Origin: an uncultured Oscillospiraceae bacterium
GTDB taxonomy: Bacteria > Bacillota > Clostridia > Oscillospirales > Oscillospiraceae
Assembly: GCA_910587205.1 (NCBI GenBank)
Contig: CAJULZ010000076.1
Location: forward strand, 1 to 14,076
Direction: 5' to 3'
DNA: 14,076 nucleotides
Shown here piece after piece: positions 1-6,994 of the stretch. The position numbers were made by a program, and so were the translations under genes. Below the pieces are notes generated by a model. The model worked only from the letters and a program-made list of their open reading frames with translations, had not been told where the DNA came from and searched no databases. The number at the start of each line of letters is the position of its first letter. Position 1 is the first letter of the stretch.

Positions 1-1212
1 CACGTCCCCCGCCTGGGTCTCCACGATGGGCAGGGCGGTCATGCTGCCGCCCCCCAGCTCATCGCTGAGGTGGGCGGAGCGTTCCAGCAGACGGGAATGA
101 AGGTAGAACACATCCCCGGGATAGGCCTCCCGGCCTGGGGAACGCTCCAGCAGCAGGGACAGCGCCCGGTAGGCCACCGCGTGTTTGGACAGGTCGTCGT
201 ACACAATGAGCACATCCCGGCCCTGGCGCATGAAATATTCGCCCAGGGCGCAGCCGGCGTAGGGGGCGATATACTGCAAGGCCGCGGACGCCCCGGCGGG
301 GGCGCTGACCACGCAGGTGTACTCCATGGCGCCCCGGCGGGAAAGGTTTTCCACCAGCTGGGCCACCGAGCTGGTCTTTTGCCCGATGGCCACGTAGATA
401 CACACCACGTCTTTGCCCTTCTGGTTGAGGATGGTGTCCACGGCCACGGCGGTTTTGCCCGTCTGCCGGTCGCCGATGATAAGCTCCCGCTGGCCCCTGC
501 CGATGGGGAACATGGAGTCAATGGCCAGAAGGCCCGTTTCCATGGGGGCGTTGACGGGCTGGCGGTCCAGGATGCCGGGGGCGGGGGCCTCCAGGGGATG
601 CTGGGCCTGGGGCTGGATGCGGCCCTTGCCGTCGATGGGGACGCCCAAGGCGTCCACTACCCGGCCCAGGTAGCCGTCCCCCACCGGGATGCCGGCGGTG
701 CGCAGGGTGCGGCGGACCATGCTGCCCGCGCGGATCTCCTCGCCGTCGCCAAACAAAACGCAGCTCAGCCCGTCCCGGCGCAGGTCCTGCACCATGCCCC
801 GCACGCCGGAGGAGAACACCAGGATCTCGCCGTACTGGGCGTGGTCCAGCCCGCCCACGGTGGCGATCTCGCTGTCCACAGTGAGCACGGTGCCGATTTC
901 CTCTGGGACGGCGGACAGCTCCCATTCCTCCACCGCCTGGCGCATGAGGGGGAGCAGGTCGTTTTCCCCGGGCTGGAGCTGGCGCAGGTAGTCCTGGAAC
1001 TGCCGCACCCGGCCGTCGGGGGTCCAGTCGTAGACGTCCGACCCCACCTGGAGCCGGAAACCGGAACGCAGGGATTCATCCATCGCCCAGTTCAGGGGGA
1101 CTTCGCGCTGGTAAGTCCGGGCCAGGAATTCGCCGAACCGGCGGAGCTGCTCCGGGGTGGGCTGCTTGGCGCTGCGCAGCTGGGCGGTGAGGCGGCTCCT
1201 ATCGGCTCTCAT
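1..1212 (-). CDS. atpA: F1-ATP synthase alpha subunit with N-terminal delta-like domain (3' end beyond window)
   Basis: Encodes the regulatory nucleotide-binding subunit of F1 on the cytoplasmic face of the membrane; 404 codons are visible and the C-terminus lies off the left edge. The alpha part is plain: P-loop GDRQTGKT at residues 247-254, then IAPYAGCALGE, YDDLSKHAVAYR, GREAYPGDVFYLHSRLLER and the GGGS/ETQAGDV run at the edge. The P-loop sits 78 residues later than in E. coli alpha (169-176). Residues about 8-79 look like the C-terminal domain of delta: PTPEQLRRF, REVPLNW, D45-E-S-L-R-S-G-F, LQVGSDVYD, then GRVRQFQDYL, matching the family pattern V-x-L-N..D-x-S-hydrophobic..G..G..hydrophobic-D..GR. 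The ATG start is fixed by GGGAGG eight bases upstream and overlaps the end of atpF by 14 bases. No separate delta gene lies between atpF and alpha. The alpha identity is near certain; the delta-like reading is by eye but strong. Confidence 0.96.
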   Translation of the reverse strand, partial: MRADRSRLTAQLRSAKQPTPEQLRRFGEFLARTYQREVPLNWAMDESLRSGFRLQVGSDVYDWTPDGRVRQFQDYLRQLQPGENDLLPLMRQAVEEWELSAVPEEIGTVLTVDSEIATVGGLDHAQYGEILVFSSGVRGMVQDLRRDGLSCVLFGDGEEIRAGSMVRRTLRTAGIPVGDGYLGRVVDALGVPIDGKGRIQPQAQHPLEAPAPGILDRQPVNAPMETGLLAIDSMFPIGRGQRELIIGDRQTGKTAVAVDTILNQKGKDVVCIYVAIGQKTSSVAQLVENLSRRGAMEYTCVVSAPAGASAALQYIAPYAGCALGEYFMRQGRDVLIVYDDLSKHAVAYRALSLLLERSPGREAYPGDVFYLHSRLLERSAHLSDELGGGSMTALPIVETQAGDV

Positions 1213-1690
1213 TCCGCTTGCCTCCCTCTGCCAGGTCCAGGAACTGGTCGAAGGGGTCCTGCCGCAGGGCCAGCCGCCGGGTGGCTTCCTCAGCCAGCCG
1301 CCTCAGCTCCTGCTGGGAATCCCGCATGGCCTGCTCCCGGGCGCGCTCCGCGTCCGCCTGGGCGTGGGCCACGATCTGCCTGGCCTGGGCCTGGGCCTGG
1401 TCCAGCTGCTCCTGGGCGGACTGCTGGAGGGACTGCTGGGCCTTTGCCCGGGCCTGGCGGATCTCCTCGTCCGCCCCCTCCAGCTTCGCTTTGTACTCCG
1501 TGTGGATCCGGTCGGCCTGGGCCAGCTTGTCCTCGGCCTGCTGCTCCAGCTCCCTGTAGTGCTCCTCGCGCTTGGCCATGAACTGCTTCACCGGCTTGTA
1601 CAGCAGGAAGTACAGCCCCCCGGTGAGAATGGCCAGGTTCATCCAGTGCAGCAAAATCTGCTGCGGGTCGATGTTCAATGGAAATGGCAT
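1199..1690 (-). CDS. atpF: Fo-ATP synthase subunit b
   Basis: Forms the peripheral stalk that holds F1 still against the rotor. The 163-residue length is normal for bacterial b (156 in E. coli). One N-terminal membrane helix runs over residues about 10-30 (ILLHWMNLAILTGGLYFLLY), followed by the typical YKPVKQFMAKREEHYRELE segment. After that comes a long, charged, Ala/Gln-rich coiled coil to the end, with repeats such as QEQLDQAQAQARQ. It is a plain b subunit, not a b-delta fusion of the mycobacterial type. An AGGGGG ribosome site lies about 10 bases before the ATG. It starts 18 bases after atpE ends and overlaps atpA by 14 bases, so translation of b and alpha is probably coupled. Its C-terminus would be the docking partner of the delta-like domain carried by alpha. 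Confidence 0.95.
   Translation of the reverse strand: MPFPLNIDPQQILLHWMNLAILTGGLYFLLYKPVKQFMAKREEHYRELEQQAEDKLAQADRIHTEYKAKLEGADEEIRQARAKAQQSLQQSAQEQLDQAQAQARQIVAHAQADAERAREQAMRDSQQELRRLAEEATRRLALRQDPFDQFLDLAEGGKRNESR
1221..1226 (-). promoter_or_regulatory. Ribosome binding site deciding the long atpA start
   Basis: GGGAGG on the minus strand lies 8 bases before the ATG at 1212, inside the last codons of atpF. It supports translation of the full delta-like extension rather than a start at an internal methionine (codons 44 or 90). Confidence 0.8.
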
Positions 1691-1708
1691 ATCGCAAGCG
1701 CCCCCTTG

Positions 1709-2071
1709 TTACAGAACGAAAATGATGAGGATGACCACCAGCAGGGCGTAGATGATGGCCGTCTCAATGAACACCAGGCCCAGCATCAGGGTGGTGCGCA
1801 CTTTGCCCTCCGCCTCGGGCTGGCGGGCGATGCTCTCGGTGGACTTGGCGGTGGCCAGGCCCATACCCACCGCGCCGCCGGCGGCGGCGACGCCCACGGC
1901 GATGCCCGCGGCGATGGCCTTTAGGCCGATGGTGGAGTCCTCGACGGATTCGGACTGGGCGGGGTCCTCCCCGCCGGCAGGGGCGCCGGCGGCGAAGGCA
2001 GGGGCGGCCAGGGACAGGACCAGCACCAGCGCCCCGGCCAGGATCAGGGATTTCTTGAGCAGTTTATTCAT
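1709..2071 (-). CDS. atpE: Fo-ATP synthase subunit c with N-terminal signal-like extension
   Basis: Forms the rotating c ring that carries the coupling ion. At 120 residues it is longer than usual (70-90). Residues 1-27 look like a signal peptide: N-terminal lysines (MNKLLKK), a hydrophobic stretch, and an APAFA/A cleavage-like site. An acidic Gly/Pro-rich linker follows to about residue 47. Helix 1 holds a Gly/Ala-rich stretch ending GMGLATAKSTES, the loop is IARQPEAEGK, and helix 2 is LGLVFIETAIIYALLVVILI with the ion-binding carboxylate Glu103. The sodium-type glutamine of helix 1 (Gln32 in Ilyobacter tartaricus) aligns with Met70, although Glu103-Thr104 and Tyr108 are kept. Ion choice is therefore open, with protons a little favoured. 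The ribosome site is GGAGG, 10 bases before the ATG. It lies between atpB and atpF as usual. Confidence 0.95.
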   Translation of the reverse strand: MNKLLKKSLILAGALVLVLSLAAPAFAAGAPAGGEDPAQSESVEDSTIGLKAIAAGIAVGVAAAGGAVGMGLATAKSTESIARQPEAEGKVRTTLMLGLVFIETAIIYALLVVILIIFVL

Positions 2072-2112
2072 GGGAAAACAACCTCCGTCTGATGTGTATT
2101 TTTAAAGGGGAT

Positions 2113-2943
2113 TCAGGTATTGCGCGCCCGGGAATTCTTCTTGGGCTTTTTGGGGGACGGCTCAGACACCTCGCCGAAATACAGCGCTGTGAGCATCGTG
2201 AGCACGTATGTCTGGATCAGCGCGTGGAGCAGGGTGAACAGCACCCCCACAATGACGGGCAGGACGAAACTGAGATTGACGTAATAGTAGACCAGCTCGG
2301 TGACGAGCAGGCCGCTGAGCAGCGCGCCAAACAGGCGGAAGCTCATAGATATGGGCAGGGAGAACTCCTTTAGGGTTTTGCCCACGCCCTTGATCCCGTT
2401 GGCGGCGATGCCGCCGGACAGGATTACCAGGTAGGATAGGGTGCCCAGGGCGATGGCGGCGTTTACGTCGGACAGGGGGGCGGGCAGGGTGACCGGGTGT
2501 CCGTGCACTGTGACGGCCTGGAGGCCCAGCAGCTCGAACAGGGTGCCCACGAAGATGAACGCCCCGGCGGCGAAGATATACGCCCCCAGAAAGCCGGACC
2601 GGTGCGGACTGTTGCTGCGGGCCATACGGTCAAAGAGCCCCACCGCTTCTTCCAGCAGCAGCTGGAGCTTTCCCGGCCGGTATTGGAACCGGGGGACAGC
2701 GAAGACCCGGATCAACACGGCGGCGATGAGCAGCACCGCCGTCACCAGGAACGCGGAAATCAGCCCGGGGTTGACGGTTTTCCCGCCGAACAGGGCGATC
2801 TGGTTGATGTCGTGCAGAACCGCGTCCCGCATGGCCTGCTGCACGGTCTCCTCCCGACCGGGGGAGCCGGCCAGCAGCGCCCCGGCCAGCAGCAGGAGGA
2901 TCGCCGCGATCCACAGCGCCAGGGCTTTTTTGTGTCCTTTCAT
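2113..2943 (-). CDS. atpB: Fo-ATP synthase subunit a
   Basis: Membrane stator subunit that provides the ion half-channels next to the c ring; 276 residues. Several hydrophobic helices are evident. The essential arginine lies in helix-5 context SMSFRLFGALLSG, and the final helix carries the family signature IQTYVLTMLTALYFGE. The usual Asn after RLFG is replaced by Ala. The C-terminal tail is very basic (PKKPKKNSRARNT). The start is placed at the ATG at 2943 because GAAGGG lies seven bases upstream; the longer reading from 2976 adds 11 residues without a good ribosome site. It is the first gene of the operon; no atpI or atpZ-like gene precedes it, since the next gene upstream is divergent. Confidence 0.95.
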   Translation of the reverse strand: MKGHKKALALWIAAILLLLAGALLAGSPGREETVQQAMRDAVLHDINQIALFGGKTVNPGLISAFLVTAVLLIAAVLIRVFAVPRFQYRPGKLQLLLEEAVGLFDRMARSNSPHRSGFLGAYIFAAGAFIFVGTLFELLGLQAVTVHGHPVTLPAPLSDVNAAIALGTLSYLVILSGGIAANGIKGVGKTLKEFSLPISMSFRLFGALLSGLLVTELVYYYVNLSFVLPVIVGVLFTLLHALIQTYVLTMLTALYFGEVSEPSPKKPKKNSRARNT

Positions 2944-3007
2944 CAAGCATCCCTTCTCTCGATGGTCTGATCGCACGCCCGCGGCGGGAGCACGTCAATT
3001 CTCCACC

Positions 3008-3035
3008 ATTGTAATGCGAATTGGGCAAAAGTCAA
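3008..3035 (-). promoter_or_regulatory. Promoter of the atp operon
   Basis: On the minus strand TTGACT (3030-3035) and TACAAT (3008-3013) are 16 bases apart, each one base off consensus. They lie about 65 bases before the atpB start. It is the only good promoter seen ahead of atpB-E-F-A, so the four genes are read as one operon. Confidence 0.65.
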
Positions 3036-3059
3036 GAGTGTTTTTCCCTGCGCAGACAG

Positions 3060-3088
3060 TAGATTTTTTTCCCAGGCTATGGTATAAT
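3060..3088 (+). promoter_or_regulatory. Promoter of the hybrid kinase / HD-protein unit
   Basis: A perfect TATAAT (3083-3088) is preceded by an extended -10 TG (3080-3081). The -35 at 17-base spacing is weak (TAGATT), as is common with extended -10 promoters. Transcription would start about 40-50 bases before the kinase gene. It stands back to back with the atp promoter, about 25 bases away. Confidence 0.6.
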
Positions 3089-3139
3089 ATCCCTATCCAA
3101 TCGTGAAGGGCGTGGTGTGCCCGGAATGGGAGCGTGTGT

Positions 3140-4999
3140 TTGCGCATGGGACAGACAGGCCGGGAAGCGGCGGGCCGGGGAAAGGGCCATCTTGTGATTG
3201 AACTGGGCGGGGATGGTCCCCGCGTCCTCTTTGCCGATGGGGCGGCCCGGGCGCTGACCGGCCTCACCCTGGAACAGCTTTTAGCCGCGGAGCCGGAGCA
3301 GGCGGCGCGGGGGCTGACGGTGGAGGTGGAGGAGCTGGACGCCGGGCATGAGCTCTGGGTACTGGACAGCGGCGGAGGGCGCCAGGAGGAGCTGACCCAG
3401 GTGAACGCGGCGCTGGAAGCCGCCCTGCGGGAAGCGGAGGAGGCGAACCAGGCCAAAAGCCGGTTTTTATCCAATATGTCCCACGATATCCGGACCCCCA
3501 TGAACGCCATCGTGGGCATGACGGGGATCGGGCTGGCTCATATTGATGAGAAGGCCAGGGTGCAGGACTGCCTGAACAAGATCAAGACCGCTTCTGCCCA
3601 CCTAATGAACCTGGTGAACGATGTTCTGGACATGTCCCGCATCGACAGCGGGCGCATGACGCTCAGCGAGGAGGAGCTCACCCTGCCCGACCTGATCCAC
3701 GACGTGGCCGTGATGATGCGGCCGCAGGCGGCGGAGAAGGGGCAGTCCTTGGCGCTGGAGATCGGGGAAATCCTGGAGGAGAATCTGGTGGGCGATCCGC
3801 TGCGCCTGCGGCAGATCATGGTGAATATCATCAACAACGCGGTAAAATACACCCCCGACGGCGGAGAAATCCGGGTGTCCTTTGCCCAGCGCCCCGGGGA
3901 GGGGGGGAAGGTGTGGCTGGACTTCTCCTGCCGGGACAACGGCATCGGCATGAGCGAGGAGTTTTTAGGGCGTATTTTCCAGCCCTTCGAGCGGGTGAGA
4001 AACACCACCATCAGCAGGATTGAGGGCACGGGCTTGGGAATGTCCATCGTCAAGCGGCTGGTGGACAACATGGGCGGCGTGATTTCCGTGGAGAGCGCGG
4101 AAGGGAAGGGCAGTTTGTTCCTGGTGTCGCTGCCCATACCAGTGTCCCCCCAGAGGCGCAGGGGCCCGGCCCTGCCCACGGGGGCGGCGGTGCTGGTGGC
4201 GGAGGGCCGGGACGGCCCGGCGGGACGGATCATGGAGTTCCTCCGCCAGGGCGGGCTGGAGCCGGTGCGGATGGCCAGCGGGCTGGCTGCGGTCACATGG
4301 CTTACGGAAGCGCAGTATGAGGGCCGGATGCCTTGCGCGCTGCTGCTGGGACAGGAGCTGGCGGATATGCCGGTGCTGGACGTGGCCGCCCATGTGCGGC
4401 AGCTTGCGGGGCGGGGATTCCCGATCCTGCTGGTGTCGGAGGAGGACTGGGCGCAGGTGGAGTACCGGGCCACCCGAGCGGGAGTGAATGCCTTTGTGCC
4501 CTGCCCGCTGTTTCGAAGTCGGCTGCTGGACACCCTATCCGCCCTCACCGCCGGGGGCGGGGAGGGGCGGCAGGCCGGCAGCGGTTTGGAGGGGGATTTC
4601 TCCGGCCACCGGGTGCTGCTGGTGGAGGACAATGAGCTTAATCAGGAGATTGCCACCGAACTGCTGAGCATGACCGGGGTGCAGGTGGAGGTGGCCGACG
4701 ACGGGGCCCAGGCGGTGGAGCTGTTCCGGAATTCGCCGGAAGGCTGGTATGAGCTGGTTTTTATGGACATCCAGATGCCTGTGATGGACGGCTATGAGGC
4801 CGCGCGGCGTATCCGAAGCCTGCCGCGGACGGACGCGGGGCGGGTGTGGATCGTGGCCATGACGGCCAACGCGTTTGTGGAGGATGTGCGCCGCTCCAGG
4901 CAGGCCGGCATGGATGAGCACCTCTCCAAGCCGGTGGATGTGGATCGTCTGTATGAGATCTTGCGCAGGCGGCTGGCGCCGGACGCGGCGCAGGGGTGA
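3140..4999 (+). CDS. Cytoplasmic hybrid histidine kinase with degenerate and intact receiver domains
   Basis: About 619 residues without a membrane segment or signal peptide, so it should sense an internal or relayed signal. In order: a short PAS-like N-terminus (VLFADGAARALTGLTLEQLL); a coiled-coil linker; a dimerisation domain with H-box SHDIRTPMNAI (His codon 3482-3484); an ATPase domain with N-box NIINNAVKYTP, G1 DNGIGM, F-box FQPFERV and G2 GTGLGMSIVKRLV; a receiver-like fold (about 4180-4540) lacking the acidic pocket and phospho-Asp; and an intact receiver (LLVEDNELNQE, FMDIQMPVMDGYEA with Asp codon 4766-4768, MTAN, SKPVD). No HPt or DNA-binding domain is present. The start is uncertain: GGGAG at 3128-3132 is 7 bases before TTG 3140, 1 base before GTG 3134 and 13 before ATG 3146. 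The next gene, an HD-GYP-like protein, is a likely partner. Confidence 0.9.
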   Translation: MRMGQTGREAAGRGKGHLVIELGGDGPRVLFADGAARALTGLTLEQLLAAEPEQAARGLTVEVEELDAGHELWVLDSGGGRQEELTQVNAALEAALREAEEANQAKSRFLSNMSHDIRTPMNAIVGMTGIGLAHIDEKARVQDCLNKIKTASAHLMNLVNDVLDMSRIDSGRMTLSEEELTLPDLIHDVAVMMRPQAAEKGQSLALEIGEILEENLVGDPLRLRQIMVNIINNAVKYTPDGGEIRVSFAQRPGEGGKVWLDFSCRDNGIGMSEEFLGRIFQPFERVRNTTISRIEGTGLGMSIVKRLVDNMGGVISVESAEGKGSLFLVSLPIPVSPQRRRGPALPTGAAVLVAEGRDGPAGRIMEFLRQGGLEPVRMASGLAAVTWLTEAQYEGRMPCALLLGQELADMPVLDVAAHVRQLAGRGFPILLVSEEDWAQVEYRATRAGVNAFVPCPLFRSRLLDTLSALTAGGGEGRQAGSGLEGDFSGHRVLLVEDNELNQEIATELLSMTGVQVEVADDGAQAVELFRNSPEGWYELVFMDIQMPVMDGYEAARRIRSLPRTDAGRVWIVAMTANAFVEDVRRSRQAGMDEHLSKPVDVDRLYEILRRRLAPDAAQG

Positions 5000-5045
5000 C
5001 TGCCTGGGGCCGCGCGGGGCCCGGATAGAGGAGGGATGGCGCGCC

Positions 5046-6899
5046 ATGCGGCCATATCAGGAGGAATATATCGCCAACCTGCGGCAAGTGGCCGCCCTCG
5101 TGTGGCGGGGACGGCCGGACGGGATGGGCTTTGAGGAGTATGCCGCGCAGATACGGGAGAACGAGGCCCGGGCGGCCCAACTGACCCGGCGGAATATGGA
5201 ACTTCTGCGCGGGGAGCTGTTCCCCATGCTGGACAACCTGTTTGACGCGGGGGATGGAGAGCTGGGAGAACTGGAGGAATTCTCTTTAAAGCTGTTCAAC
5301 GGCCGGACGGAATTGGATGTGGGCCTGTTCTGCCAGATCCGGCAAGCCCTGCTCAGCGTGGCCCGGCAGAAAAACGACAGGGCCGCCATGATCCGAGAAC
5401 TGTATTGGCTGGGTATGGGCCGCAACAATATGAGCAGCAAGCTGGTTGGCCTGGAATTGGTGGATGTGGAGAAGTTCATTAACCGGATGCGGCTGTGCTT
5501 CACCGAGGCGGCGGCATACCTGAAATTTTTCGACGTAATTAAGGATACGGAGACCCGCGGGTACATTGTGCGTTCCCGGGCGAACATCTCCCTGGGGCAG
5601 TTCAAGGCCCCCCATGAGAAGATCCGGCGGGTGAAAAGCACCCTCCAGATCCTCCAGGACAAGGGGTATCAGGAACTGGAACCCGGGCTGCCTTGGGAGC
5701 GGTTTATTTACCTGACGCACCAGAATATGGCCTCCAGCATTTCTTACAGTAAGGAGCGGGTGATGACGGCCCAGGATATGGCCGATATCATGGAATCGGT
5801 ATATATCGTCCATCATCGGCAGATCCGTGAGGCGGAGGAGCAGGGGAAGCAGCCTCCCGCCAAGACCATGTTTTCTTATTATGCCATTGAGTACTATTGC
5901 GGCATCAGTGGCCTGGATCAGCTGCTTGGACAGCTGGAGGAGCTGCTGGACGCCGCCGACCCGGAGGATTACAGCCCCGATGGGATGTACGCCATGGGCT
6001 CGCTGCCCGCCTTTTACAGCCAGTACCTGCAGCAGTACCCGGAGCTTGTGCCGCCGCGGAGGGAGTATTTGCAGCGGCTCTACCGGCGGACGCTGGATTA
6101 TATGGACGCCAGCCCGTGGGATCCGGGGGAGGGGAAGCTGTTCCTCTGCCTGCGGCAGCTGGCCTATACCTTTGTAGAGACGGAGGGGGGTATCCCCTAT
6201 GGGGAATTCCTACAAAAGCTGCTGCTTCGGTTTGCCACGGAGGTCTATTTCCACTCCCAGGCTGTGGGGGAGGCGGCTAAGGAATTCTGCGGCGTGATCT
6301 TGGGGGAGGACCCTGAATTTTTTGACGACATTGATTTTATCCGCGCTGTCCGCGACCCGGGGGAGAAGCGCCGGGTGGTGGAGGATTATGCCATAGGGTG
6401 TGGGATATTCCACGATGTGGGCAAGATCAGTGTGATTGAACTCTATTCTCGAACGGCCCGGCAGTGGTTTGAGGAGGAGGAGGAGATGGCGCGGCTGCAC
6501 GTTGTGGCGGGGGAGGCGCTGCTGTCTCCCCGGCCGTCTACAAGCCGTTATGCCCCCGCGGCGCTGGGCCACCATGCTTGGTACGACGGTTCTCGGGGCT
6601 ATCCGGACGCATATCGGCGGCTGGAATGCCCGGCCCGGCAGATAGTGGATGTGATCGGGTTGATGGACTGGCTGGAAGCCGCAACAAACGCGGACCGCCG
6701 ATACGACGGGACGGGGGAAAGCTTTGAGGATGCGGTGAAAGCCGCCATTGGGTTGGAGGGGAAGCGGTTTTCGCCGCTGCTTACCGCGCGGCTGCGGGAT
6801 GCGGCGACAGTGGAGCGCATCCGGGAGGCGTTTGCCCAGGGCCGGGGGAAGGCTTTGCAGGGAATGTACGACGCCGCCTGCCAAGCGCCGATGGGGTGA
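5046..6899 (+). CDS. HD-GYP-like domain protein with large uncharacterised N-terminal region
   Basis: 617 residues, soluble. The C-terminal third resembles HD-GYP cyclic-di-GMP phosphodiesterases: GIFHDVGKISV (His456-Asp457), then GHHAWYDGSRGYP (His509-His510), then IGLMDWLEAATNADRRYDGT, which corresponds to the family's ADVFDALTSDRPY segment. The GYP motif departs from HHExxDGxGYP: Ala replaces Glu after the His pair and there is one extra residue before GYP. Activity on cyclic-di-GMP is therefore uncertain. The first about 440 residues are mostly helical-looking, acidic and match no family I recognise; no receiver is present. The ATG at 5046 is chosen because GGAGGG ends 10 bases before it; longer frames from 4875 overlap the kinase gene. 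It begins 46 bases after the kinase stop and is probably co-transcribed, which suggests an output or partner role. Confidence 0.8.
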   Translation: MRPYQEEYIANLRQVAALVWRGRPDGMGFEEYAAQIRENEARAAQLTRRNMELLRGELFPMLDNLFDAGDGELGELEEFSLKLFNGRTELDVGLFCQIRQALLSVARQKNDRAAMIRELYWLGMGRNNMSSKLVGLELVDVEKFINRMRLCFTEAAAYLKFFDVIKDTETRGYIVRSRANISLGQFKAPHEKIRRVKSTLQILQDKGYQELEPGLPWERFIYLTHQNMASSISYSKERVMTAQDMADIMESVYIVHHRQIREAEEQGKQPPAKTMFSYYAIEYYCGISGLDQLLGQLEELLDAADPEDYSPDGMYAMGSLPAFYSQYLQQYPELVPPRREYLQRLYRRTLDYMDASPWDPGEGKLFLCLRQLAYTFVETEGGIPYGEFLQKLLLRFATEVYFHSQAVGEAAKEFCGVILGEDPEFFDDIDFIRAVRDPGEKRRVVEDYAIGCGIFHDVGKISVIELYSRTARQWFEEEEEMARLHVVAGEALLSPRPSTSRYAPAALGHHAWYDGSRGYPDAYRRLECPARQIVDVIGLMDWLEAATNADRRYDGTGESFEDAVKAAIGLEGKRFSPLLTARLRDAATVERIREAFAQGRGKALQGMYDAACQAPMG

Positions 6900-6946
6900 G
6901 ACCTTGGGGCGGAAAATTTCTTCTGAAAAATTTCTCACAATTCTAC

Positions 6947-6975
6947 TTTACAAAAGCGGGAATTTCTGCTATACT
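6947..6975 (+). promoter_or_regulatory. Promoter of tRNA-Arg gene
   Basis: TTTACA (6947-6952) and TATACT (6970-6975) with an ideal 17-base spacer. The tRNA begins 19 bases after the -10 box, so it has its own short transcription unit ending at the terminator at 7079-7115. Confidence 0.75.
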
Positions 6976-6994
6976 ATCAAACGTCGTGAGAAAT

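Noticed and set aside
70..1581. Long plus-strand open frame of 503 codons
   Set aside because: It is antisense to atpA and atpF, whose products are unmistakable; its low-complexity Gly/Pro/Ala-rich product is typical of GC-rich shadow frames.
3665..4632. Minus-strand open frames opposite the kinase gene
   Set aside because: They give Ser/Arg/Pro-rich products with no domain and mirror the kinase codons.
4875..5045. Upstream extension of the HD-protein frame
   Set aside because: It overlaps the kinase receiver coding region in another frame; GGAGGG before ATG 5046 gives the better start.
6900..6945. AT-rich repeat GAAAATTTC / GAAAAATTTC as terminator of the HD gene
   Set aside because: The two copies are direct, self-complementary AT repeats without a GC stem or T tail; too weak to call.
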